From the NCBI GenBank assembly GCA_900321255.1, contig ONVK01000012.1, positions 1 through 51,010 on the forward strand: DNA of 51,010 bases, in the 5' to 3' direction. Position 1 is the stretch's first letter. Each line of letters opens with the position of its first letter. This document shows, piece by piece, positions 9,257 to 16,570 of the stretch. The notes beneath the pieces were generated by a model. The model did not search any database. It saw only the letters and a program-made list of their open reading frames with translations, and was not told where the DNA came from. The position numbers and the translations under genes are program-made. This DNA is from an uncultured Lentisphaerota bacterium (GTDB lineage: Bacteria > Verrucomicrobiota > Kiritimatiellia > RFP12 > UBA1067).

Positions 9257-10475
9257 ACGTCGTGTAATCCGCGTTGATGTGGACGTAGTCGAGCGAAAAG
9301 TCGCATGTGTAGATCGAGCTCTCGAATTTTCCGAGATGAAGGTCGACGGTCACGGTGAAGGCGTCCTTCTTCATGACCTTCGCGAGTTTCGCGAGCTGTC
9401 TTTCGTCGGCGATCCTGCCGCGGCGGAAAGCCCACTCCCGGTCGTAGAACACCTCCGCCTGCATGTCCGAGACCTCCGCGCCGGAGTACCCGACGGCCGC
9501 GAGAACGCGGCCCCAGTTGGGGTCCTTCCCGAACCAGCTCGTCTTCGCGAGCGGGCTCTTCGCGACGGCCCTCGCGGCGCGTTCGGCGTCCCTCTCGCTC
9601 TTCGCGCCCTTCACGGTCACCGTCACGAACTTCGTCGCCCCCTCGCCGTCCGTCGCCATCTGCTTCGCGAGCGACACGCACACCGCCTCGAGCGCCTCGA
9701 GGAACGCGTCGAAGTCCTTTCCCGGCTTGTCGACTTCGCGGTTTCCGGCCTTGCCCGACGCGAGGAGGAACACGGAGTCGTTCGTCGACTCGTCTCCGTC
9801 CACGACGAGGCGGTTGAAGCTCTTCCCGACGGCGAGCTGCAGCGCGCGCTTCAGCATCCGCGGCGAAACCGCCGCGTCCGTAGTCACGAAGCCGAGCATC
9901 GTCGCCATGTTGGGCTCGATCATCCCCGAGCCCTTGGACATCCCGCCGACCGTCACCTTCCTGCCGCCGACCACAGTCGCGACGCAGGCCTGCTTTGGAC
10001 GGGTGTCGGTCGTCATGATCGCCTTCGTCGCCTCGAGCCCGTGCGCCGCCGTGCGCCCGAGCGCGCCCTTTGCGAGCTTCATCCCCGCGAGAAGACGGTC
10101 CATGGGAAGACGCCGGCCGATGACGCCGGTCGACGCGACGAGAACGTGGTGCGGATCGATCCCGAGCTCACCGGCCGTGACGAGCGCCGAGAGGCGCGCG
10201 TCCGCGAGACCTCCCTCGCCCGTGCACGCGTTGGCGCAGCCCGAGTTCGCGAGAATCGCCTGGATGCGCCCGCCCTTGATCACCGAGCGGTCGTACACGA
10301 CGGGCGCCGCAGCGACCTTGTTGGTGGTGAAAAGCGCGGCTGCGGCGCACGGCTCGTCGGCGACTATCATCGCGACGTCGTTGCGTCCCCTGTACTTCAC
10401 TTCCGCCGCGACTCCCGCCGCGCGAAACCCCTTCGCGGAGCAGACTCCGCCCTTGATTTTCCTGCAGGCTGCCAT
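9255..10475 (-). CDS. argJ: Arginine biosynthesis bifunctional protein ArgJ
   Basis: Glutamate N-acetyltransferase/amino-acid acetyltransferase, which transfers acetyl from N-acetylornithine to glutamate in arginine synthesis. It is 406 residues, the normal length. The autoproteolytic ATML site is present in KGSGMIEPNMATMLGFVTTD, where the Thr of ATML becomes the N-terminal nucleophile of the beta chain. Other family marks are LFTTNKVAAAPV, NSGCANACTGEGG, DGDESTNDSVFLLASG and the C-terminal SLDYVHINADYTT. The ATG at 10475 lacks a Shine-Dalgarno and sits 8 nt after an extended -10. No other arg genes are adjacent. Confidence 0.96.
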   Translation of the reverse strand: MAACRKIKGGVCSAKGFRAAGVAAEVKYRGRNDVAMIVADEPCAAAALFTTNKVAAAPVVYDRSVIKGGRIQAILANSGCANACTGEGGLADARLSALVTAGELGIDPHHVLVASTGVIGRRLPMDRLLAGMKLAKGALGRTAAHGLEATKAIMTTDTRPKQACVATVVGGRKVTVGGMSKGSGMIEPNMATMLGFVTTDAAVSPRMLKRALQLAVGKSFNRLVVDGDESTNDSVFLLASGKAGNREVDKPGKDFDAFLEALEAVCVSLAKQMATDGEGATKFVTVTVKGAKSERDAERAARAVAKSPLAKTSWFGKDPNWGRVLAAVGYSGAEVSDMQAEVFYDREWAFRRGRIADERQLAKLAKVMKKDAFTVTVDLHLGKFESSIYTCDFSLDYVHINADYTT

Positions 10476-10483
10476 TTGCGGAT

Positions 10484-10546
10484 ATTATACCATATTTGGC
10501 GGCAGGCGAAGGTCTGATCTTCGGCATCCCGCAAATATGGTATAAT
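10484..10546. promoter_or_regulatory. Divergent argJ/pfp promoters forming a 15-bp inverted repeat
   Basis: ATTATACCATATTTG at 10484-10498 and its exact reverse complement at 10532-10546 are separated by 33 nt. Each arm contains one extended -10 box (TGGTATAAT): the left arm reads toward argJ with TATAAT 8 nt from its ATG, the right arm toward pfp with TATAAT 9 nt from its ATG. Both genes are thus predicted to have leaderless or near-leaderless mRNAs. The symmetry could also serve as a regulator site, but that is inference. Confidence 0.65.
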
Positions 10547-10555
10547 CTAGGGGCT

Positions 10556-11740
10556 ATGAAAAAGATGAATATGGTCATCGCCCAGTCGGGCGGCCCCTCA
10601 ATGGTAATCAACCAGTCGCTCGTCGGCGCAGTGCTCGAGGCCCGCAAGTCGCCGAAGATCGGCAGAATACTCGGCGCGCGCCACGGCATACTCGGGATCC
10701 TCGGAAACGACTACATCGACCTCAGGAAACCGTCCGCGAAAAAGCTCGAGGCCATCGCCGAAACCCCGTCGTCCGCGCTCGGCAGCTGCCGCAGGAAGCC
10801 GGACGCCGCGGACTGCCGCGCCATCTTCGAGGCGTTCAGGAAGCTGAACGTCGGCTACTTCTTCTACATCGGCGGCAACGACTCCGCGGACGCCGCGCGC
10901 ATCGTCGCGGAAGAGGCCGAGAAAGAGGGATATCCTCTCGTCGTCTACCACATCCCGAAGACGATCGACAACGATCTGCGCTCCTGCGACCACACGCCCG
11001 GCTTCGGGTCGGCGGCAAGGTTCGTCGCGAGCGCGATCCGCGGCGACGATCTGGACAACAGGGCGCTTGGCGGCGTGAAGATCGACATAATCATGGGCCG
11101 CGACGCGGGCTTTCTCACCGCCGCGTCTGCGCTCGCCCGAGTGAGGCCAGACGACGGCCCGCACCTCATCTACCTTCCCGAGGTTCCGTTCTCCGAGGCG
11201 AAGTTCATAAAGGACGTGAAATCCGCGCTCGGGAAGTTCGGCCGCTGCGTCTGCGCCGTTTCCGAGGGCATCCGCGGCAGGGACGGCGTTCCCATGGGCG
11301 CGAAGCTCGGCTCCGGGGAAAAAGACAGCCACGGAAACGTGCAGATGTCCGGCACGGGGGCGCTCGGCGATGCGCTCGCCCGCGTCCTCAAGGAAAAGGC
11401 GAAGGTAAAGCGCGTGCGCGCCGACACCTTCGGGTACCTCCAGCGCTCGTTCCCGGGAATCGCCTCGAAGGTCGACCAGGCCGAGGCGCGCGCGGCAGGA
11501 TCGGCGGCGGTCAAGGCCGCGCTCAAGGGCGACCTCACGAAGGGAACGATCGCCATCGTCCGCGAGGAGTCGAAGAGATACCGCGTGGCGTTCGCCCCTG
11601 TTCCGATCAGGAACGCCGCGAAATACACGCGTTCGGTGCCGAAGGAATACATCGCAAGAAACGGACACGACGTGACGGAGGCGTTTCTCTCATACGCCCG
11701 CCCGATCGTCGGCGATCTGCCGCGCTGCGAGACGTTCTGA
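10556..11740 (+). CDS. pfp: PPi-type 6-phosphofructokinase
   Basis: Phosphofructokinase that phosphorylates fructose-6-phosphate in glycolysis, 394 residues and the only plus-strand gene here. The N-terminal AQSGGPSMVINQSL and the IGGNDSADAARI motif (GGND instead of the GGDG of ATP enzymes) together with PKTIDNDLRSCDHTPG are the signature of pyrophosphate-dependent enzymes. IMGRDAGFLTA and VSEGIRGRDG follow in the expected order. The PPi preference is inferred from these residues. The ATG at 10556 follows TATAAT by 9 nt with GGGG between. The gene ends 20 nt from the convergent truA. Confidence 0.9.
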   Translation: MKKMNMVIAQSGGPSMVINQSLVGAVLEARKSPKIGRILGARHGILGILGNDYIDLRKPSAKKLEAIAETPSSALGSCRRKPDAADCRAIFEAFRKLNVGYFFYIGGNDSADAARIVAEEAEKEGYPLVVYHIPKTIDNDLRSCDHTPGFGSAARFVASAIRGDDLDNRALGGVKIDIIMGRDAGFLTAASALARVRPDDGPHLIYLPEVPFSEAKFIKDVKSALGKFGRCVCAVSEGIRGRDGVPMGAKLGSGEKDSHGNVQMSGTGALGDALARVLKEKAKVKRVRADTFGYLQRSFPGIASKVDQAEARAAGSAAVKAALKGDLTKGTIAIVREESKRYRVAFAPVPIRNAAKYTRSVPKEYIARNGHDVTEAFLSYARPIVGDLPRCETF

Positions 11741-11760
11741 CGGGCGCCGCCTGCATCCCC

Positions 11761-12564
11761 TCAGTAGAACACCTTCCAGAGGAAGAGTCCGCGCGCGGGC
11801 GCGGTCTCTACGCGGGCGGTGCGCGGCAAATGCGCCGCGAGGAGCTCCTTCACCGCCTCGGGGCGCTCGTTGCCCTTCCCGACTGAGATGAGGAAGCCGA
11901 CCATGGACCTCACCTGCTTGTAGAGAAAGCCGTCGCCGCGCACGATAAAGGTGTAGCGCGGCCCTGACTTCTTGACCTCGAACGAGAATATGCTGCGCAC
12001 AGTCGAGTCGAGGACGCGGTCGGGATTCGCAGCGAACGATGCGAAGTCGTGCTTCCCCACGAAATACGCCGCCGCCTTCTGCATCGCGGCGAGGTCGAGC
12101 GGACGGTGGCAGAAGGTCCAGTAGGGCGCGAGGTGCGGAGGCATGATGTCCGCCTGGTACAGCTGGTAGCGGTACTCCTTCCCCTTCGCGGAAAGACGCG
12201 CGTCGAAATCCTCCTTCGCATACGACGCCTTGAGGATGCGGATTGCGTCGGGAAGACGCGCGTTCATCGCCCGCACGAGGTTCTTCGCTGGAATCGGCTT
12301 CGCGAGGTGGAAGTGCCCGACGAACCCCTTCGCATGCACCCCCGCGTCCGTTCGGGACGAACCAAACACCCTTACCGGCGCGCCGTCGAGCGACGCCAGG
12401 ACATCCTCGACTACCTGCTGGATGCCGACGGCGTTCTCCTGGTACTGCCATCCGGAGTACGCCGTGCCGTCGTACGCGATCACGACGCGATAACGCCTCG
12501 CGCGAGGCGCACCTTCTGCGCCACCCGTCATTGTCACGCCGTTGTTTATCGTGTTGCGGGCCAT
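11761..12564 (-). CDS. truA: tRNA pseudouridine synthase A
   Basis: Pseudouridine synthase acting on positions 38-40 of the tRNA anticodon arm. It is 267 residues. The catalytic Asp lies in SSRTDAGVHAKG (about residues 69-80), which is slightly unusual because GRTD is the common form. Other marks are AYDGTAYSGWQYQ, RAMNARLPD, DFDARLSAKGKEYRY and RGDGFLYKQVRSMVG. The ATG at 12564 begins 3 nt after the stop of the DUF234-type ATPase gene and has no ribosome-binding site. A second in-frame ATG lies at 12531. Its native promoter may have been displaced by the ATPase gene. Confidence 0.93.
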   Translation of the reverse strand: MARNTINNGVTMTGGAEGAPRARRYRVVIAYDGTAYSGWQYQENAVGIQQVVEDVLASLDGAPVRVFGSSRTDAGVHAKGFVGHFHLAKPIPAKNLVRAMNARLPDAIRILKASYAKEDFDARLSAKGKEYRYQLYQADIMPPHLAPYWTFCHRPLDLAAMQKAAAYFVGKHDFASFAANPDRVLDSTVRSIFSFEVKKSGPRYTFIVRGDGFLYKQVRSMVGFLISVGKGNERPEAVKELLAAHLPRTARVETAPARGLFLWKVFY

Positions 12565-12567
12565 ATT

Positions 12568-13890
12568 TTACATATCTTCAAGTGACAAGGATTTGAAGGT
12601 AATCGCATAGTCTTTAAACTGCCCCGTGGCGCGCATGAAGGCCGACGCCTTTTCTCGCAGGGTGTTCATGGAAATGCGTCCGCCGTCGCGCTTCACTTCA
12701 GCAAAGACCGCTTTGCGCGATATCTCGTCTTCCGCCACGAGGTCTATTTCGCACTCGCCTTTTCTATCCCACCAGGACCCGATACGCGTCCACTTCCTCT
12801 GCTCGGCGAATTTCTGACGGAAATAGCGCTCGAGCATCTGGCCGGAGAAGACGTTCCAGTCGCGCTTGACCAGTTCCTTGAGCCTGTTGTGCGATCCTAT
12901 CTCAAGCATGTAGCTGTACCGGGCGATAAAACGGAACCAGAAGAGGAAGAAGTTGTCGTTCAGACGGTAGCGCACATTCTTTGCAAGCGGCTTCGCGAAC
13001 AGCGGATGGTTGCGTGCAAGAAGTCCGTACTGATCCGAAAGGTTGCGGAGATATCCACCAGACTCTCCTCCGCCGATGGCGCTTTCTATTTCCGCCCGCG
13101 CCGTTTTCCCCGACGCCACAGCCGAGAGAATCGTGAAGTAGGTTCCGTAGTCCTTGCCGAATTCATCGCTCAGACAGATACGTCCCTCCTCCAAAAAGGT
13201 GGACTCCTCCCGAAACACGACCTCCAGCATGGAATCCCTGTCGAATGCCCCACCATCCATCAGGAGTTCCACATATTTCGCGACCCCTCCAGTAATGGAG
13301 TATAAGGCAAGAAGCGCCTCGCTGTCCGCCGACCGGTCGTGGCCACGCAGAATTTCCTTCAGAACATCCGTGGTGAACGGAGAAATCTTCAGGAAATCAG
13401 TCTGCCGTCCGTAGAGAGGTTCGTGTTCATCGCGAAAGATTTTGTTCATCAGGCGGTTGACGCTTCCGCTGACGACAAGATTTAGCTTCATGTCGCCATT
13501 CAACATGTCCCAGTCCCTCTGAAGGGAACTGTACGCGCCGGGGTCCACGCGGCTCAGCTCCTGAAATTCGTCGATGACAAGCGTGATCGGACGATCCTTT
13601 GACAGGCGCATGACGAAAGACACGACATCGGAGACCCTGGAAAATGCACCGGGGATGGGGACATTCAGCTTCTCCTCGATTTCGCGCACAAAGTTCTCGC
13701 AAAGTTCCGCCTCGCTTCGCCTTGCGACAAAGAAGTAGAGATATCCCGTCCGGCCAAAGGCATGCTTCAGCAGCTCGGTCTTGCCGACTCGCCGCCTGCC
13801 TGTCATGACGGTGAACCGCGCCGACTTCAGGGACTCGCCCTGAATCCTCCGCAAGGTCTCCAGCTCATTTTTTCTGTCGTAGAATTTCAT
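12568..13890 (-). CDS. AAA/STAND-like ATPase with C-terminal DUF234 nuclease-like domain
   Basis: A 440-residue protein of the archaeal-type ATPase + DUF234 family. It begins FYDRKNELETL, has Walker A TGRRRVGKTELL near residues 30-41 and a Walker B/sensor region LVIDEFQELSR, then SGSVNRLMNKIF. The C-terminal domain has the PD-(D/E)XK-like pattern: Glu-Ile-Asp-Leu in KGECEIDLVAED, followed by KAVFAEVKRDGG. Functions of these proteins are poorly known; defence or regulatory roles are suggested. Codon use is less GC-rich than truA. The gene appears to be a recent insertion just upstream of truA. Confidence 0.85.
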   Translation of the reverse strand: MKFYDRKNELETLRRIQGESLKSARFTVMTGRRRVGKTELLKHAFGRTGYLYFFVARRSEAELCENFVREIEEKLNVPIPGAFSRVSDVVSFVMRLSKDRPITLVIDEFQELSRVDPGAYSSLQRDWDMLNGDMKLNLVVSGSVNRLMNKIFRDEHEPLYGRQTDFLKISPFTTDVLKEILRGHDRSADSEALLALYSITGGVAKYVELLMDGGAFDRDSMLEVVFREESTFLEEGRICLSDEFGKDYGTYFTILSAVASGKTARAEIESAIGGGESGGYLRNLSDQYGLLARNHPLFAKPLAKNVRYRLNDNFFLFWFRFIARYSYMLEIGSHNRLKELVKRDWNVFSGQMLERYFRQKFAEQRKWTRIGSWWDRKGECEIDLVAEDEISRKAVFAEVKRDGGRISMNTLREKASAFMRATGQFKDYAITFKSLSLEDM

Positions 13891-13907
13891 ACATCCATCG
13901 CAACAGC

Positions 13908-13935
13908 CATTACCGTAACAGCCATTACGGTAATG
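13908..13935. promoter_or_regulatory. Perfect 11-bp inverted repeat upstream of the DUF234 ATPase
   Basis: CATTACCGTAA at 13908-13918 and TTACGGTAATG at 13925-13935 are exact reverse complements with a 6-nt spacer, 18 nt before the ATG of the ATPase gene. Upstream on the minus strand is the AT-rich GATAATATGATAAAAT, where a promoter could lie. The position between promoter and start codon suits an operator; the regulator is unknown. Confidence 0.55.
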
Positions 13936-13954
13936 AATTTTATCATATTATCCT

Positions 13955-13972
13955 CCCCACTGTCCAGTGGGG
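13955..13972. repeat. 8-bp hairpin CCCCACTG-TC-CAGTGGGG
   Basis: A perfect inverted repeat with the two-nucleotide centre TC; as RNA it would form a 7-bp stem with a four-base loop. No T-run follows on either strand, so a terminator role is doubtful. It lies at the edge of the debris zone between the DUF234 ATPase and the AT-rich island. Confidence 0.45.
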
Positions 13973-14122
13973 CATTAACCAGGAGTTAAGTGAAACACGC
14001 GGAACGTTTCCGCAAGTTGCCAATCAAGGAAGGTAGAGGCCTTTGCATTGGTCTGGCTCGGAATGCCATAACCAAATCCTTTCTCACCGATAGCAACAAC
14101 CGTGAAACCCGCCCTCAACGAT
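13973..14122 (-). other. Non-coding or decayed stretch next to the small lipoprotein
   Basis: No intact gene is seen. A minus-strand frame without its own start runs from just before 14122 down to a TAA at about 13976; it includes the peptide AGFTVVAIGEKGFGYGIPSQ and ends FRVFHLTPG. It follows the lipoprotein stop in a shifted frame and could be the displaced end of an older reading frame. I do not recognise it. Confidence 0.3.
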
Positions 14123-14260
14123 TCACAATCCAGACAAGCCCTGCCCGATCCCCATCAAAACGCCGGAAAGCGCCTGCCCCGCAGTATCAGAATTGCTTGC
14201 GCACCCTGCACAGGCAAGCAAAATAGCGACACGAATAAAACTAATCACTCGAGTCTTCAT
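14123..14260 (-). CDS. Small lipoprotein
   Basis: A 45-residue product starting KTRVISFIRVAILLACAGCA. The hydrophobic stretch followed by a Cys at position 20 (LACAGC) looks like a signal-peptidase II lipobox, after which only about 25 residues remain (ending GIGQGLSGL). The ATG at 14260 has an AAAGGA site at 8 nt. Such short lipoproteins are common but easily mispredicted; the neighbourhood shows gene decay, so this may be the head of a truncated gene. Confidence 0.45.
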   Translation of the reverse strand: MKTRVISFIRVAILLACAGCASNSDTAGQALSGVLMGIGQGLSGL

Positions 14261-14461
14261 TGTTGTTCCTTTCATTTTGATTTTTTTGAATTGCTCAAGT
14301 TCCTCCCATTTGAAGGATATAGACGACGCGCCATGACACCCAGGAAGAACCGTGTACGGGTCCCAAGTCCATTTTACGCCATCTTTGTCTACCAACCGAC
14401 ATAAGTCTCGGCACTAGGAATCTACCCCTCAAAATTTCATCTTTGCCCACTGATCTCCATG
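14261..14461 (-). pseudogene. Remnant resembling the C-terminal end of a DUF3298-type protein
   Basis: Upstream of the lipoprotein, a minus-strand frame that opens at a TAG near 14430 encodes VDKDGVKWTWDPYTVLPG and then SISFKWEELEQFKK. The pattern (a 'F-DPY-V-P' segment, then a strand and a short '-W-EL--F' tail) is like the end of DUF3298/RsiV-type domains. No start or N-terminal part remains. The rest of the interval down to the island's last gene holds nothing else I can identify. Confidence 0.3.
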
Positions 14462-16570
14462 TCAAAGTTTTTGTAAGCGATAAACCGAGTTATTATTCTT
14501 TCCGTCGACCCATATCTCGAACTCCAATAACTCAAACCTCCACTCGCCCGAAGAGGCATTGCATCCCTTTGACGAGAAGTTCAATTCGAGTTCAAAGCCA
14601 TTTCTTCCTGCCGTACACATTGATTCTAGTACGGCCAAGTCGAACTGCCCCCAGCTAGCAGTAGAATCATTTTTTGTCTTATCAAATAAACTGCTACAGC
14701 CATAACCATCTTTAATTGTGCCAGATATCTTTATGTCATGGCGACCAGATGAGCGGAATAGGTAGTTACCTCTCCTTTTCGATAGTCGAATCTCAACGCG
14801 ATGCTGCCCCGACACTGGGAAGTCTAACGCAATCGGGAATACTCTTCGTCCGTTTTTAATGTCATTGCCCCAGTTTAGAGTGTCGCGAACATATCCCACG
14901 CGATAAATTCTTCCCTCTGAAAACATGGAACTTGTTTTAGTCTCAATATCTCGCATCGAATCCTTCAGCCGAATCAAATCGCCTTTAATACTCGCATTAA
15001 TGGCAAGATCGCTTGTTGCGCTCACTCCATTAGTACATGCAACACCGCGCGCACATGATTTCCCAATTCTTTTGATTGCATTATCAATTTCATCCAAAGT
15101 CTTTCGCAAATCTATCATAGTGGACTCATCATCAGCACGACAAGGCGCCAACTTTTCCTGGAGTGCCATAAGACGATTCTTTAATTCAACGGTTTCCAAG
15201 GACTGATTCTTGCGCATATTAGAGATATTCTCGGCAAGTTTCATCCAATCAGGAAGAGATTCTCTTACACGAGCAATTCCTACCGTAAATCTTTCCTGTA
15301 ATCTTGAGCAATTATTAATCCACCTATCATTTGCCGCCATTAAAGCGTTAATATCATTAATTAGGATGCATATGTCCATAGCACGAGCAAGCTCTGTCCC
15401 TCTATGGCAAAGCGACTCAAGTTCTCTACTGGATAGACCAGAAGCGTTCGTCAATAAATTTGTCAGCGAGTCAATTTCTTCTCTGATGGCAACAATCCGC
15501 TGCATCTCATTGGTTATCTGAAATTGACTTCTTCTAAATTGCTCCACATAAGCGTTTCTGTCGGCATCGATTTGGGAACAAATACCTTGCATGGTCTCAA
15601 TTGCGGTAGATTCAACATACGTTCCGTGCTGCTGATGAAGATCATTCAGTTCGCTTAAACCCTTATTCATAAATCCATCGCAATCCGATTCTAACTGATT
15701 TAACCGTGTCACAACATTCTCAAGTTTCGCCTCTATCTTATCCCATTCCGCCTCGACCTTATCGACCTTACCTTCAAGAATAGATCGAACTGCGGAGATT
15801 GAATTAGAGCCATCAAATGGCATCGCGGACAATTCCTCCACAATTCTTTTCATTCTACCTTCAAGATTATCCTGCTTAAGACAAGCGCTATATATTTCAT
15901 TTGTCAATGACTGCAAATTCATAACGATATCCAAACGCTTTTTCCATCCCTCTCGAGCAAGACTAGAATTCCACGCGCCATCTATCCTTTCCGCCTCCGC
16001 GTCAATTTCAGGTTTATGCCACAAAACAGTCCACGGGGAACTAAACTCCTTAATCATCGCATCTCTAAAACGGTACAAGTCCTTCAATACTTCAGCCACA
16101 TCGTCGCTTTCAGTCCTTATGGCGTTATCGGACATCCCTTCAACCAACTTCTCTCCATCTGCCACAAGGCTTGCAATCGTCTTTTGTCTTTGAGTAAATT
16201 CGCTGGCGGCTATGCTATATTCATTAGCTAATCGTTTAGCTTCCTGACGAGAATACTGTTGTCGAGTTTGCACAATAAAGTCAATATCAGACTCTGCGAT
16301 TGTTGATTTCGTTAACTTTTCATTTACCTGGGCCACTAGATTAGTCCAATTTAAAGCCGTTGCGTTAAAGGCACTCGGAACTATATCATTAAGCCTTGCG
16401 ATGCGCAACTCTGTTTGCGTCAAGATGCGCAAAACATACTCCAAGTTTCCATCCCTAAAACGACACAGCGCATTCCTTCCAATCCCTAACGCCGTCAATA
16501 TTATTGTTAGAGTCGCGCTAAGAACTATCATGCGACGACGTCTAACATCATCAATCAATCTACGATTCAT
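14462..16570 (-). CDS. Membrane-anchored coiled-coil protein, last gene of the island operon
   Basis: A 702-residue protein I do not recognise. A short basic N-terminus (DDVRRRRM) precedes one membrane helix at about residues 15-32, so most of the protein should face the periplasm. Residues ~40-540 are almost wholly alpha-helical, with heptad-like stretches (RLNQLESDCDGFMNKGLSEL and similar). The last ~150 residues (from FSEGRIYRVGYVRDTLNWG) are beta-rich and end in FEIWVDGKNNNSVYRLQKL, which looks like a small binding domain. The ATG overlaps the upstream stop (ATGA), with GGAGG 4 nt before it. AT-rich codon use differs strongly from the flanks. Confidence 0.75.
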   Translation of the reverse strand: MNRRLIDDVRRRRMIVLSATLTIILTALGIGRNALCRFRDGNLEYVLRILTQTELRIARLNDIVPSAFNATALNWTNLVAQVNEKLTKSTIAESDIDFIVQTRQQYSRQEAKRLANEYSIAASEFTQRQKTIASLVADGEKLVEGMSDNAIRTESDDVAEVLKDLYRFRDAMIKEFSSPWTVLWHKPEIDAEAERIDGAWNSSLAREGWKKRLDIVMNLQSLTNEIYSACLKQDNLEGRMKRIVEELSAMPFDGSNSISAVRSILEGKVDKVEAEWDKIEAKLENVVTRLNQLESDCDGFMNKGLSELNDLHQQHGTYVESTAIETMQGICSQIDADRNAYVEQFRRSQFQITNEMQRIVAIREEIDSLTNLLTNASGLSSRELESLCHRGTELARAMDICILINDINALMAANDRWINNCSRLQERFTVGIARVRESLPDWMKLAENISNMRKNQSLETVELKNRLMALQEKLAPCRADDESTMIDLRKTLDEIDNAIKRIGKSCARGVACTNGVSATSDLAINASIKGDLIRLKDSMRDIETKTSSMFSEGRIYRVGYVRDTLNWGNDIKNGRRVFPIALDFPVSGQHRVEIRLSKRRGNYLFRSSGRHDIKISGTIKDGYGCSSLFDKTKNDSTASWGQFDLAVLESMCTAGRNGFELELNFSSKGCNASSGEWRFELLEFEIWVDGKNNNSVYRLQKL

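Noticed and set aside
13990..14226. Plus-strand 78-residue frame
   Set aside because: Starts with a GTG lacking a ribosome site, has biased composition and overlaps the lipoprotein on the other strand.
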